DNA of 64,000 bases from Osedax fenrisi (GCA_964019155.1 OZ025244.1:20286527-20350526); one strand, 5' to 3'; shown: positions 37,700 to 50,578, counted from the stretch's first letter. Notes: a model not told the origin generated them from the sequence alone. Program-made: numbers and translations.

Positions 37700-37761
37700 T
37701 GAAGATGTTGACCGAGGTTTCACTTTATATACTCGGAAGGGTTTGTCACACGCACCACGTG
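37700..37761 (-). promoter_or_regulatory. Core promoter of array copy 4: E-box and TATA box
   Basis: Minus strand CACGTG at 37761-37756 and TATATAAAG at 37731-37723, followed by the conserved 5' UTR and the start codon at 37655. Confidence 0.75.
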
Positions 37762-39234
37762 GTCAATTTCATACACGCCCACAACGCACGCGTACTTAAT
37801 GATGATTGTGCTGCTGCTGCATACTTTTATATCAGAAATTACTTTGATATTGTATGCCGACATACCTCGAATTCTCCTGGGCACTTAATAACATATTAGT
37901 ATATATATAATATGTGTAACGGTATGCATGTAGTCATTTCTATTATGGAAATTAATTCAAATATAAAAGTAGGGAATTAATTTCTCATTACGGATATTAT
38001 ATTTTTATTTGTACATTCCATAACATCGACAATTTACTATACTCTATATAATATATTACTGCAGTGTATACATAGTATACTACATATATGTAGTATACAA
38101 GCATTTCAATTGTACATGATTGTACATTGTACGATGTAAATTCATGTATATACACACTGCATAAATATAGTATATTGTATAATAAGATCAATTGATAATA
38201 ATATCAACTTAATTGTTAATTGTTAATTATTATTAACGTTATGTATATGATATATATATATATATGATATATAATATATCCTACTATATATATGCCATAC
38301 CTATAAATATTAAAGAACTCTTGAAACTGGATGATAATATTAATTATATTTAATCGTGTCAAATTTATATATAGTTAGTAACTAATATAACATTTAATTT
38401 TTATTTTAATAATTGTATTATTACTTATATTTACTTATAAATTATATAATATTCAAAGATACCATAATAAAACTGTTCTGGTAGGTTAATTAAGTAATTT
38501 AATAATGGTTATATATGTTTACTAAAATGTCATATACTTATATATACTTATATATAAGTAAAGTATTTAAATAAATCTACAATGAATATTTACATAGGAA
38601 TACTACTAATACATACATTATGAATAATTTGAAAACTAATTAATCATAGTATTTTATTAATGAGTATTAAAATATGTATATATATATATGTAGGATGTTT
38701 GGATTTGTACTTTTATCGTATTTTAAAATTGTAATCTATTTGGAAATATTTTCAAAAGAAAGATAAGAATGATTTAAAAATATATTAGTTATTTGTTTTT
38801 TTTTACATATATGTTTGCCTATCTATAGATAAGAGATAATAATATAATTTTCTATTTATAATTTTAGATAATGCTTAGGTGCCTACTTCATTTTTTGTCA
38901 AGAATGTAAAGTATGTATATATATATTACATGAGCATACTTTCACAATGATAATAAAAGCTCTACATATGTATTATTGAATACTGAACAATTATGTAAAT
39001 TTAATTAAATTGTTATAAAAACAATTCAAAATTTATAACATAGTTGTTTATAACCTTTTTCTTTTAAATTTGTTGAGACAAATTTGTATTTACCAATCAA
39101 AATAATGCATCGTATCTCCCTAAAAATGGGGATACCAATTTAATTGTTGTTTAAATCTTAGAATAATATCGAATTTATCAAGTTGAACAACGAATACTAT
39201 ATATATGATAAATAATGCTAACAATTCTTATTGA

Positions 39235-39500
39235 TTAATTTCGAGAATGATCTTGTTGATCTTCTACACGATCATCAGTAATTGACAACTCCAGCCAGAC
39301 ATCTCTATCTAGCATGCTGGTTCTTAGCTCTTGATTATCTAGGAGACCGGTATCTTTTCTTAGCATATCCACATAGTGTAAACGTATGCGACCTCTGTTA
39401 GCTTTACCTTGTACAGGTTCCCAATAGAATAAGAGAGCATGCTGATAGTTCAGGATGCCATATACAGTGTCCAGCCATTTTCATCCTTCTGGATTTAATT
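39235..39500 (-). pseudogene. LINE reverse transcriptase C-terminal fossil, copy 1
   Basis: Minus-strand translation gives RRMKMAGHCIWHPELS, then after a frameshift WEPVQGKANRGRIRLHYVDM and LRKDTGLLDNQELRTSMLDR, then DVWLELSITDD before a stop at 39237-39235. The pattern GHC.RHPELPA...LWEP.HG....GR....Y.D.L..DTG is familiar to me from the C-terminal end of animal LINE-type reverse transcriptases. No upstream catalytic motifs remain. It was carried along in the tandem duplication. Confidence 0.6.
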
Positions 39501-40766
39501 TGTAAGAAACAATAGGTAATTTACCGTAGAGATTTTTGTTGGTGAAGTTTTCCAACTATAGTTATCATTTATTAGTTGAAATTTATATTTATATACATAT
39601 TAGATAGCTTCAACTTTAAAAGTTAATTCAATATCAAAATGTACAATACTTTGTTGCCTTTTCGTTAGAATACATTATTGATAGGCATTTATAAAATTAT
39701 ATGTATATCAATAACTATTTAAATATATCGGTTATGGGGAAAATTACCAGATTTATTTGGTATTGTTGATTATTTTTATAAATAGAACTGTCTATTGTAT
39801 TAATTAATATTAATTTATTATAATTATTTTTAGTAAAAATTATATGTAAAAATATAATAAATGTATTTTATAATAATATTAGTATTTTGCCGTTATTTTA
39901 CCGTATATATATAATTATATATTTACGTATCATAATTAACTTTGATTGTCAGTATTATACAATTGATATTTCTATACTTAATATGTTGTTATAATCATAT
40001 TCACAATAAGAGGGTTAATTCTAGTGTCTATGGTTACAATAGTAATACTTTAATTGTTATTATCGCATTATTATTATTGTAGTTATTGTTATTCACGTAC
40101 GGAACACGTGTCAATATGAAACTACCTCGCCTGCAACTTAAACAACTCATTGCAGGGTGTAAATGAATAACAATACTCCTTTTAATATAAATTTACAAAG
40201 ACATGAGTAACAACAATACCTATAGGAAAAATAAAATGTTTTCATCGTATGATAAAGTGTATTTATTTTTATAAATTATAAAATATTTCCTCTATCGACC
40301 ATGAGCTATATGTTACGTATAGGTATATTATAGATATGTTACCTATGTTATATTATAAATACATAACATGTATACATGCATACATACATAGCTATAGGAT
40401 ATAGCCACTCGTATAGTATATTACACGTAGGTATTGTGTATTATGTATATTGTATTTATGTTTATTCTTTCACGTTATTTTAAATTTATATTTATTATAA
40501 CAATATAATCGCTGTGTTGTTGTTAACATCATTGTTATATATTATAAACTACTGTTATATTTCCAGAATAAGTTTATTAGTTTTATGTTTAATTAAATAC
40601 ATTATATTTATGTTTACTATTTACCTATATGTATATTAGTAATAGTAATCATTATCTATATCAACATGTGTATGTAACTGTGGATCTGTGTATTATTATT
40701 ATTAATAATTATGCTAGACTACAAGTTTTTCATCGAATAAAAATATTAGAATTTAAACATAAATAA

Positions 40767-40772
40767 TTTATT
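40767..40772 (-). terminator. Poly(A) signal AATAAA, array copy 5
   Basis: Minus-strand AATAAA in the conserved 3' UTR context. Confidence 0.8.
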
Positions 40773-40900
40773 GGGTAGAAAAGAGTTGAATACGTGGCTT
40801 GAATGTGTTTTGATTAGATGACGTGGTTATAGCGGTGATGATTCACGTATCGATGGTGACGTCATACAGCCACTTCCGTTGTCAATGACTCATGATTGAT

Positions 40901-41993
40901 CTATTCCTTCTTCTCTTCAGTTGCAGCGGGTTTCTCCTCGGATTTAGTGACCTCGGCAGCTGGGGCTTTAGCATCAGTAGTGTCTACAGCAGGTTTTGTT
41001 TCTTCTACTACAACTTCGGCGACCTTGGGGGTGTCTACTACGTCAGTCTACAAATGTAATGGGTGATTAATATTAATAATTGAGGAGATATTATGTAATA
41101 TAAGTTAGTTCAATATATATCCAATCTTAAAAGGTATACCTTGGAATAAAGTGAACTTTATTAACTAATATTTAACTATTAATATATTAACTGTTCCTAC
41201 ATGTTATTATTTTCGATATACAAATTAATAGGATTATATATCATATTATATTATATTATATATTATATATTATATATATAATGTAGAATAAGTATTATAG
41301 TTATATTTATATTAATGTTAACAACATTATATGTCATTAAATATATTTGTAATGTAAGAATATTTAACACATTGCAATTATAATAAATACATAATTATGT
41401 CATATATTAATTATCAATTAGACATACTCCTTTATAAATTGTATAATAATATCATAACATATTTTACTATTACAAATATTATCGTTTATATAAATCTTCA
41501 AATTATAATTAGTAATATTAATTTATAAATTGTAGTTTATTAAAAACAATTATGTTTGCTAAACTATTCACTAAACTAATATTTTTTTAATTTTGTATAC
41601 CCAGTAAATAAAGTAATGAAATATCGTATTAAGACTACAATCCAACAAGTAATACGATGACTATAATGGGGCTTTGTATTGATCGATTGACGATCAAAGA
41701 TTACAATTCGATTACAATAATTGATATTCATTCGATATGAATATTTATTTAAATGTGTGATCAGTTAACTATCATTAATTATAATCATATTAATATCAAT
41801 AATTTAGAAGTGTAGTTGGTAATCAAAGCATAGTTGCTTATCAATTATTGTAATATGATTGTAATCATATTATGATCAGTCGAGCAAAAATCAAGACGAT
41901 GATCAAACTATAATCTTATAACCTATAACTGATTACTTTACTTACTGGATATATACTAATATTACGTTAATATTCTATATTATTACTAACCAT
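40901..41993 (-). CDS. Array gene copy 5: 49-residue acidic protein, two exons
   Basis: The start codon (41993-41991) is followed by GTTAGT. The intron is 943 nt (41990-41048), nearly identical to that of copy 4. Exon 2 (41047-40901) encodes the same protein as copy 4 except Ala at the position that is Asp there (TTDAKAP). The predicted product equals that of copy 6. Promoter, splice sites and poly(A) signal are all present. Product family unrecognised; probably a disordered acidic protein. Confidence 0.75.
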
Positions 41994-42039
41994 GTTGAGA
42001 TTTAGTGTGTTTGCGAGGTGAAGCAAGAATGAACGGATG

Positions 42040-42099
42040 AAGATGTTGACCGAGGTTTCACTTTATATACTCGGAAGGATTTGTCACACGCACCACGTG
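42040..42099 (-). promoter_or_regulatory. Core promoter of array copy 5: E-box and TATA box
   Basis: Minus strand CACGTG at 42099-42094 and TATATAAAG at 42069-42061, followed by the conserved 5' UTR and the start codon at 41993. Confidence 0.75.
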
Positions 42100-43576
42100 G
42101 TCAATTTCATACACGCCCACAACGCACGCGTACTTAATGATGATTGTGCTGCTGCTGCATACTTTTATATCAGAAATTACTTTGATATTGTATGCCGACA
42201 TACCTCGAATTCTCCTGGGCACTTAATAACATATTAGTATATATATAATATGTGTAACGGTATGCATGTAGTCATTTCTATTATGGAAATTAATTCAAAT
42301 ATAAAAGTAGGGAATTAATTTCTCATTACGGATATTATATTTTTATTTGTACATTCCATAACATCGACAATTTACTATACTCTATATAATATATTACTGC
42401 AGTGTATACATTGTATACTACATATATGTAGTATACAAGCATTTCAATTGTACATGATTGTACATTGTACAATGTAAATTCATGTATATACACACTGCAG
42501 TAATATAGTATATTGTATAATAAGATCAATTGATAATAATATCAACTTAATTGTTAATTGTTAATTATTATTAACGTTATGTATATGATATATATATATA
42601 TATGATATATAATATATCCTACTATATATATGCCATACCTATAAATATTAAAGAACTCTTGAAACTGGATGATAATATTAATTATATTTAATCGTGTCAA
42701 ATTTATATATAGTTAGTAACTAATATAACATTTAATTTTTATTTTAATAATTGTATTATTACTTATATTTACTTATAAATTATATAATATTCAAAGATAC
42801 CATAATAAAACTGTTCTGGTAGGTTAATTAAGTAATTTAATAATGGTTATATATGTTTACTAAAATGTCATATACTTATATATACTTATATATATATATA
42901 TAAGTAAAGTATTTAAATAAATCTACAATGAATATTTACATAGGAATACTACTAATACATACATTATGAATAATTTGAAAACTAATTAATCATAGTATTT
43001 TATTAATGAGTATTAAAATATGTATATATATGTAGGATGTTTGGATTTGTACTTTTATCGTATTTTAAAATTGTAATCTATTTGGAAATATTTTCAAAAG
43101 AAAGATAAGAATGATTTAAAAATATATTAGTTATTTGTTTTTTTTTACATATATGTTTGCCTATCTATAGATAAGAGATAATAATATAATTTTCTATTTA
43201 TAATTTTAGATAATGCTTAGGTGCCTACTTCATTTTTTGTCAAGAATGTAAAGTATGTATATATATATTACATGAGCATACTTTCACAATGATAATAAAG
43301 GCTCTACATATGTATTATTGAATACTGAACAATTATGTAAATTTAATTAAATTGTTATAAAAACAATTCAAAATTTATAACATAGTTGTTTATAACCTTT
43401 TTCTTTTAAATTTTTTGAGACAAATTTGTATTTACCAATCAAAATAATGCATCGTATCTCCCTAAAAATGGGGATACCAATTTAATTGTTGTTTAAATCT
43501 TAGAATAATATCGAAGTTATCAAGTTGAACAACGAATACTATATATATGATAAATAATGCTAATAATGCTTATTGA

Positions 43577-43870
43577 TTAATTTTGAGAATGATCTTGTTG
43601 ATCTTCTACACGATCATCAGTAATTGACAACTCCAGCCAGACATCTCTATCTAGCATGCTGATTCTTAAGAATAAGCTAATTATCTAATTATCTCTTGAT
43701 TATCTAGGAGACCTGTTTCTTTTCTTAGCATATCCTCATAGTTTAAACGTCTGCGTACTCTGTTAGCTTTACCTTGTGCAGGTTCCCATAGAATGAGCGG
43801 GTGTACTGATAGTTTAGGATGCCGTATACAATGTCCAGTCATGTTCATCCTTCTGGATTTAATTTGTAAG
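43577..43870 (-). pseudogene. LINE reverse transcriptase C-terminal fossil, copy 2
   Basis: Duplicate of the fossil at 39235-39500. This copy keeps one frame through GHCIRHPKLSVHPLILWEPA and QGKANRVRRRLNYEDMLRKE, then is broken by a 25-bp AT-rich insertion after LLDNQE, after which MLDRDVWLELSITDD continues to the stop. Its Arg in GHCIRHP and its intact LWEP frame suggest it is closer to the ancestral state than copy 1. Confidence 0.6.
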
Positions 43871-45130
43871 AAACAATAGGTAATTTACCGTAGAGATTTT
43901 TGTTGGTGAAGTTTTCCAACTATAGTTATCATTTATTAGTTGAAATTTATATTTATATACATATTAGATAGTTTCAACTTTAAAAGTTAATTCAATATCA
44001 AAATGTACAATACTTTGTTGCCTTTTCGTTAGAATACATTATTGATAGGCATTTATAAAATTATATGTATATCAATAACTATTTAAATATATCGGTTATG
44101 GGGAAAATTACCAGATTTATTTGGTATTGTTGATTATTTTTATAAATAGAACTGTCTATTGTATTAATTAATATTAATTTATTATAATTATTTTTAGTAA
44201 AAATTATTTGTAAAAATATAATAAATGCATTTTATAATAATATTAGTATTTTGCCGTTATTTTACCGTATATATATAATTATATATTTACGTATCATAAT
44301 TAACTTTTATTGTCAGTATTATACAATTGATATTTCTGTACTTAATATGTTGTTATAATCATATTCACAATAAGAGGGTTAATTCTAGTGTCTATGGTTA
44401 CAATAGTAATACTTTAATTGTTATTATCGCATTATTATTATTGTAGTTATTGTTATTCACGTACGGAACACGTGTCAATATGAAACTACCTCGCCTGCAA
44501 CTTAAACAACTCATTGCAGGGTGTAAATGAATAACAATACTCCTTTTAATATAAATTTACAAAGACATGAGTAACAACAATACCTATAGGAAAAATAAAA
44601 TGTTTTCATCGTATAATAAATTGTATTTATTTTTATAAATTATAAAATATTTCCTCTATCGACCATGAACTATATGTTACGTATAGGTATATTATAGATA
44701 TGTTACCTATGTTATATTATAAATACATAACATGTATACATGCATACATACATAGCTATAGGATATAGCCACTCGTATAGTATATTACACGTAGGTATTG
44801 TGTATTATGTATATTGTATTTATGTTTATTCTTTTACGTTATTTTAAATTTATATTTATTATAACAATATAATCGTTGTGTTGTTGTTAACATCATTGTT
44901 ATATATTATAAACTACTGTTATATTTCCAGAATAAGTTTATTAGTTTTATGTTTAATTAAATACATTATATTTATGTTTACTATTTACCTATATGTATAT
45001 TAGTAATAGTAATCATTATCTATATCAACATATGTATGTAACTGTGGATCTGTGTATTATTATTATTAATAATTATGCTAGACTACAAGTTTTTCATCGA
45101 ATAAAAATATTAGAATTTAAACATAAATAA

Positions 45131-45136
45131 TTTATT
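45131..45136 (-). terminator. Poly(A) signal AATAAA, array copy 6
   Basis: Minus-strand AATAAA in the conserved 3' UTR context. Confidence 0.8.
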
Positions 45137-45264
45137 GGGTAGAAAAGAGTTGAATACGTGGCTTGAATGTGTTTTGATTAGATGACGTGGTTATAGCGGT
45201 GATGATTCACGTATCGATGGTGACGTCACACAGCCACTTCCGTTGTCAATGACTCATGATTGAT

Positions 45265-45579
45265 CTATTCCTTCTTCTCTTCAGTTGCAGCGGGTTTCTC
45301 CTCGGATTTAGTGACCTCGGCAGCTGGGGCTTTAGCATCAGTAGTGTCTACAGCAGGTTTTGTTTCTTCTACTACAACTTCGGCGACCTTGGGGGTGTCT
45401 ACTACGTCAGTCTACAATTGTAACGGGTGATTAATATAAATTAATAATTTCATAGAAATTGAGGAGATAGTATTAATATAATTAAATTCCAGGTATACCT
45501 TATACCTTAACATATATGTTATTAACTATATATTTAAATATTAACATAAATTTAGTTATTTTAGATATACAGATTATTA

Positions 45580-45632
<53 letters not shown>

Positions 45633-45946
45633 AATGTATAATAAGTATATTAGTTGTATGTATATAGATGTTAAATAAATCATATAGCATTACATACAGT
45701 ATACTATAGTGTAATATTTAACCCATTACAATTATTATATACAACTAATTAAATTATATATTAATTATAAATTATTTATACTCATTTGTAAAGTATATAA
45801 TAAAAGTATACAATTTAACACACATTAAAATATTAAAAGTTTCTAAAAATATTCAATTATAATTAATATTATTAATTTATAAATAGTAATATATTTAAAT
45901 AAATTACAATTAACTAATGTAATATTATATATATATAATATAATTG

Positions 45947-45984
<38 letters not shown>

Positions 45985-46050
45985 ATATTCTATGTTGATA
46001 TTCTAAGTTAATATTATATACTAAAGATATTCTATATGATAACTAACCAT
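45265..46050 (-). CDS. Array gene copy 6: 49-residue acidic protein, two exons
   Basis: The start codon (46050-46048) is followed by GTTAGT. The intron is 636 nt (46047-45412) and is of the copy 3 type, with a (TA)n tract. Exon 2 (45411-45265) encodes the same 49 residues as copy 5, including KPAVDTTDAKAP. The exon and 3' flank are thus of the copy 5 type while intron, promoter and upstream DNA are of the copy 3 type, so this gene is a recombinant. The TATA box is TATATACAG rather than TATATAAAG, which may weaken expression. Product family unrecognised. Confidence 0.75.
45581..45625. repeat. (TA)n microsatellite in intron of copy 6
   Basis: A TA run of about 45 bp. Confidence 0.95.
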
Positions 46051-46089
46051 ATTGAGATTTTGTGTGTTTGCGAAGGAAACAAGAATGAA

Positions 46090-46149
46090 CAGATGACGAT
46101 GTTAGCTACGTCGCCACTGTATATACTCTGTGGACTAACGCATCACGTG
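46090..46149 (-). promoter_or_regulatory. Core promoter of array copy 6: E-box and altered TATA box
   Basis: Minus strand CACGTG at 46149-46144 and TATATACAG at 46125-46117, followed by CATCTGTTCATTCTTG and the start codon at 46050. Confidence 0.7.
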
Positions 46150-46977
46150 ATCTTTTTAACGCACGCACGCACGCATGCGCGCGAATATTTGAAATTGTTT
46201 ACCGCGAATATATTATTGTATCGTCTGCGTTAAAAAAACTTCTAATAAGATTTATGTTTGAATTATAATTTCTAAAACTTTCCATTCGCGTTATCTGATA
46301 CGGTCGTCTACTATTATAATACGACGAATTTAAATGCCGATAGTGACTGTTATTTCGCGCCTGCGCATTAATACGCATACCAACTATCGTATATGCGGAT
46401 AACTTTCCATAGTATTACAGGATGTGCGTAATGCAGACACATTCACTAATATATCATTATGCTTATCTTTAGATGAGTTAATATTTATAATTTTCCATTA
46501 ATACTCTTGCATATATTTCATCATCCATTATTGTAGTATACTACTATCATATATGATACATTTACTTATACTTCTATTTATACACAAGTATATATATATA
46601 ATATATATTATATATATTATATATATAAGTATGTATATATGTGTGTATATGTGTGTATGTATGTATTAGTTATTGTATGTGTATGGATATATATATGTAT
46701 ATGTATATTATATATAAAGCATATACACATGAAGAATATAGATCATACATGTGTGTATTTATATTATAGTTATATCAGGGAGCTCCCTGGTTATATACAA
46801 TACCTCATATATAGGTTATAGGGGATCTTGTAGTATATGTCGTATCAGAGAGTATATATATACCTATATGTTTTCATGTACAACATATGTTAAACATCCC
46901 TAAACCATATGTGGGTATAAACTTATATATCGTATATAATTTAGAACTATATACATATATATATAAAGAGCATATAC

Positions 46978-47178
46978 TAGTGATGTAAATGATACTCAAA
47001 TCTAAAGCATCGATGCAGTCTCAGTATCAATTACCTAAAGTCGCTATTCGGCTCGGCTCGGATTCTGGCTCGTTTGTCTAGAGTCTCATCTAGCATTGGA
47101 TCGTTTTTTTCCGAAAATGAAATTCTCGGCTCGACATCAATAACCAAAATTCTCGTCTCAGCATCATTTACATCTCTA
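46978..47178 (+). mobile_element. hAT-like MITE G, copy 2, 201 bp
   Basis: Same ends as the copy at 34218-34459 but with an internal deletion of about 40 bp. The flanking words GCATATAC and GTCTATAC match at six of eight positions. It is a passenger of the segmental duplication, not an independent insertion. Confidence 0.75.
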
Positions 47179-48318
47179 GTCTATACTCTAGATTATAAAA
47201 CGTAACAATGTATTCTATAACCACAATATAGGTATAATCCCAGTGTATAATATAATATAGTATACTTTTATATGTATTGCATGCAATTCTATGGAATTCA
47301 GTAACAGTATATATGAAGATATGTATATACTATATATGGCTATAACTTATTACTAATAAGTAGTTATAAAGTTGTTTGTATGTGTGATATTTAGAAATAA
47401 TGTTTCGAAAGAAATATATAATATTAAGTTATTCATCTTCTATAGGCTATATATAGCCTATAGGCTATGGGCTATGTTACATCTAGTGATATTAAGGATA
47501 TTACGACTTCATAGTGTGTACTATTTCGCTACACCCATACACCCATACACATACACACCCACACACACACACACATATATAGGGTATATATAGGGATCCT
47601 AAATACTAAAAATCATAAAATAACACAAATATACAAACATCCAATCTCAAATAAACGTTACAACAATTGACTCATTAAGTGGTATATATTAATGTAACTA
47701 TATTTGTATATGACTAATGTTCCTGTAGTATATTAATGTAGTAATGTTCTCTGCAACCGAGAGAGCAATATATATAATATCTCTGAGAATATATTCTAGG
47801 CTCACTATATTACTGTATACACTTGACGTGCATATGATGTGTATGTTATGCATACATGTGTTAGTAAATACATTATAGTTATAGAATTGACTATTTACTA
47901 TTACACATACAGGTATGTTGATCAGCTATACAATATATTACAAATATACTTTAATTGTTGTAAAATATTTCAATGATGTATTTATATTTTAAGAATTATT
48001 TTCTATTTTCGATTTTCTATTTTTAGGATTAATAATTAAAATATTTACAGTAGATTAAATTAGATTCTCGATATGAATCTTTTATGAGCATTACTATTAA
48101 TATCATTATCACCATAGTATTATATATTAATAGTTTTAGTAATAATATTATTACTATTACTATTGTATATATATATATATAGGTGATATACAATTTAAGT
48201 GCTACTATATATAATTCATACATATATAATTAAAGTGTTAATATTAATGTAATTTCATAATATATCGCACTTGATTATAACACGTGATTTAAAGAAAATT
48301 CTCAAGATTTATATATCC

Positions 48319-48359
<41 letters not shown>

Positions 48360-48462
48360 GTTATAGTATACCAGAATGTATATACATTAGTAAATATATA
48401 TTTACTAATAGCAAGTTGTACATGTTTACCATACATGCACGTACTGTACACTGTACAGTGAT

Positions 48463-48842
48463 CACGTGTGAATACGTTATATAGGTCACGCGGGGTCACG
48501 AATTAACTCGCGCCGTGCGCTAAATAAATATCGAAAGTGATGGATTTAGAAGTCGTCGCAAAAGTTCAAAGAGAGCGACCAGGCGACCCGGACACACGCG
48601 TGACCCCTCCGTATCTACACACGTGACCCCTCCGTATCTACACACGTGACCCCTCCGTGTGTACACCGCCTGCGACACACAGGCTTATATGTGTACGTAC
48701 ACGTGTGTACTTCTATACACATTGACTTCACACGTATACGTGTATACGTACCCGTATACACACGTACTGACCGAGGCGACCTTGACCTTTAACCCGACTA
48801 TATATAGTCGGGTTAAAGGTCATGGTCACATCGGTCAGTACG
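48463..48842 (+). promoter_or_regulatory. CpG-rich E-box cluster with 23-bp repeats and long palindrome
   Basis: CACGTG occurs at 48463-48468, 48620-48625, 48643-48648 and 48700-48705. TATATAG lies at 48478-48484. Three tandem 23-bp units (48594-48662) share GTGACCCCTCCGT. An 80-bp near-perfect palindrome (48763-48842, 36-bp arms, four mismatches, TATATATA centre) contains AGGTCA-type half-sites in both arms. A short ORF starts at 48540 (MDLEVVAKVQRERPGDPD...) and stops after 28 codons. The block lies about 2.4 kb upstream of copy 6, the 5'-most gene of the array, and shares its E-box. It could be an array enhancer or the promoter of an unrelated plus-strand gene. Confidence 0.45.
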
Positions 48843-49391
48843 TGTGTGTGCACTCTCTCGTCGGACCTAGTGGTGCGCCGCACCTATACCACTACTATAG
48901 TAAACTGTAGTATATGTAATACTATATTATAGCTATACTATATATATATATATATATATATAGTATACATGTTATACCAGTGAGGGTTCGAGACACGTCG
49001 CAACTCGTGATTTCGAAATAATTTAAAGACGCGAGATTATCTACAACTAGCCACATTCCCGGACTCGGATTATAGTATAGTATAGGTATCTGTTTCTACC
49101 CACTATAGTATATACACTACTATAGTATACTATAACGTGGTGGTCGTGCGACACTATTAATCTCCTTACCACGCTATAGCGAGAGCGTGTAAGCGATTAT
49201 CCGACAGGTGTACTGTTACCCGGTCGTGACTGCAGTCTAATTCGGGACACGTCTACGCATGCGCCGGATTCCGATAGGTGGATAGTCAGTCGTGTAGTGG
49301 TGTTGATCTGGGTGGTGAGTCACCGCTGATATGAGTCACACACTCGTCAACGGCTGTGGGTCGTATATGGAGAGGATGGGAGTTATGTATA

Positions 49392-49393
<2 letters not shown>

Positions 49394-49442
<49 letters not shown>
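49394..49442. repeat. (GT)n microsatellite
   Basis: A GT run of about 49 bp in a comparatively GC-rich stretch (48.4-49.5 kb). The open frames across it are artefacts of the repeat. The rest of 48900-50215 holds no supported gene. Confidence 0.95.
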
Positions 49443-49449
<7 letters not shown>

Positions 49450-50216
49450 CATACGAGTATTCTCTTATCGATGAATCATAGTGGGATAGGTGAGTCATAG
49501 CATGATTATGGTATTGCGCGCGGTAATCCTGCGGGGTTATAGGACATGTTCTATAAACCCTGTACTATAGTATTGTACCCTGTACTATATATATAGTAAC
49601 AATTCTCGATGTTCTGTTCAATTAGGACACATTAGTATGTCCAATAATTCGCTACCCTATACATAAGATGGATGGTACATAACTTTAAATTTAGGACATA
49701 TATATCTATCAATTGTATTTAGGAATTAACAACATATATATATATATACTACTATTTACATTATTAACATTACGATTATAGTCATAATGGTAGTATAGTA
49801 CCACTCTATATCCTGTAATCCTAATCGACCACTATTGTTGATTATAATTATACGAATTTAATTATATTATTAATTAATTAATTTATAGTTTATTATAATT
49901 TATTTATAGTTTATTATAATTGTTCAATACTTTATAAAGTATTATAATAAGGCTCATGGTAAGGGACGTATATAGTTGAATATAGTCAACGACTATAATA
50001 TAATTGATGGAATAATTTTACAATAAACATCACTGACTTTATAATCTATAATTTAAAATTAACATTACTTATTATTGAATATATATATCGTATATCGGTA
50101 ACATTAACATATGTATTATCTCTAATGAATAGTATATACATATTTATATGTACATATATGTATACAATATATTAAGTAATTTCAGTCCACATTTATAGTT
50201 CACGTTTTCTCAATAG

Positions 50217-50483
50217 TTAGGTTGCTACCAATGTATGGTATACCATTAAAAATACATTATAACGTAAGTTTTCATTTTTGAATACTGAAACTACAACTAT
50301 ATTAATTATTAATATTAACGACGTGTATCGCGAACACGTAATTATATTCACGGTCAACGTCAGGCTATTATTATGTCGACATCGCTTCGATATTGTCGTT
50401 AAAACGAGATAAAAACGAGTATCGCCGAATTTACGAGTCTCGATATAACGACCGTCGACCGACCGACCGTCGTTAGATGACAT
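50217..50483 (-). CDS. Candidate first coding exon in CpG-rich sequence
   Basis: An 88-codon minus-strand ORF begins MSSNDGRSVDGRYIETRKFG within a CpG-dense patch (about 50330-50530). Just upstream on the same strand are TTGTTTAC and TGACGTAA, which resemble forkhead and CRE sites. The N-terminal half looks more gene-like than the C-terminal half, so a splice donor may lie inside it. No domain is recognised and no partner exon was found. Confidence 0.2.
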   Translation of the reverse strand: MSSNDGRSVDGRYIETRKFGDTRFYLVLTTISKRCRHNNSLTLTVNIITCSRYTSLILIINIVVVSVFKNENLRYNVFLMVYHTLVAT

Positions 50484-50538
50484 CGCCTCACTATTACGTC
50501 AGTAAACAAATACGACCGCCGGTAAACAAACTATTACA

Positions 50539-50578
<40 letters not shown>

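Larger units (their letters stand above)
36710..41047. repeat. Tandem segmental duplication, unit 1 (type b)
   Basis: About 4.34 kb, from the intron of copy 4 through its promoter and upstream DNA to the coding exon of copy 5. It is nearly identical to unit 2 at 41048-45411. Besides the array genes it holds a LINE fossil at 39235-39500 and no other gene. The regions 37765-39230 and 39505-40760 are AT-rich non-coding sequence. Confidence 0.9.
41048..45411. repeat. Tandem segmental duplication, unit 2 (type b)
   Basis: About 4.36 kb, nearly identical to unit 1. Differences include a longer TA tract near 42885 and an extra 25-bp stretch within the LINE fossil near 43666-43692. Small differences suggest a fairly recent duplication or ongoing conversion. 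Confidence 0.9.
45412..48357. repeat. Segmental duplication, type-a segment, partner 32523-35690
   Basis: Intron, promoter and upstream DNA of copy 6, closely matching those of copy 3. It ends in a (TA)n run at about 48327-48357. No gene other than copy 6 is seen; 46160-46970 and 47180-48330 are AT-rich non-coding. Confidence 0.85.

Noticed and set aside
37699..42237. Two identical plus-strand 66-codon ORFs (37699 and 42037)
   Set aside because: They lie antisense over the promoter and first exon of array copies 4 and 5 and are identical only because the segment is duplicated.
49286..49498. Minus-strand ORF with poly-Thr-His
   Set aside because: It is the translation of a (GT)n microsatellite.
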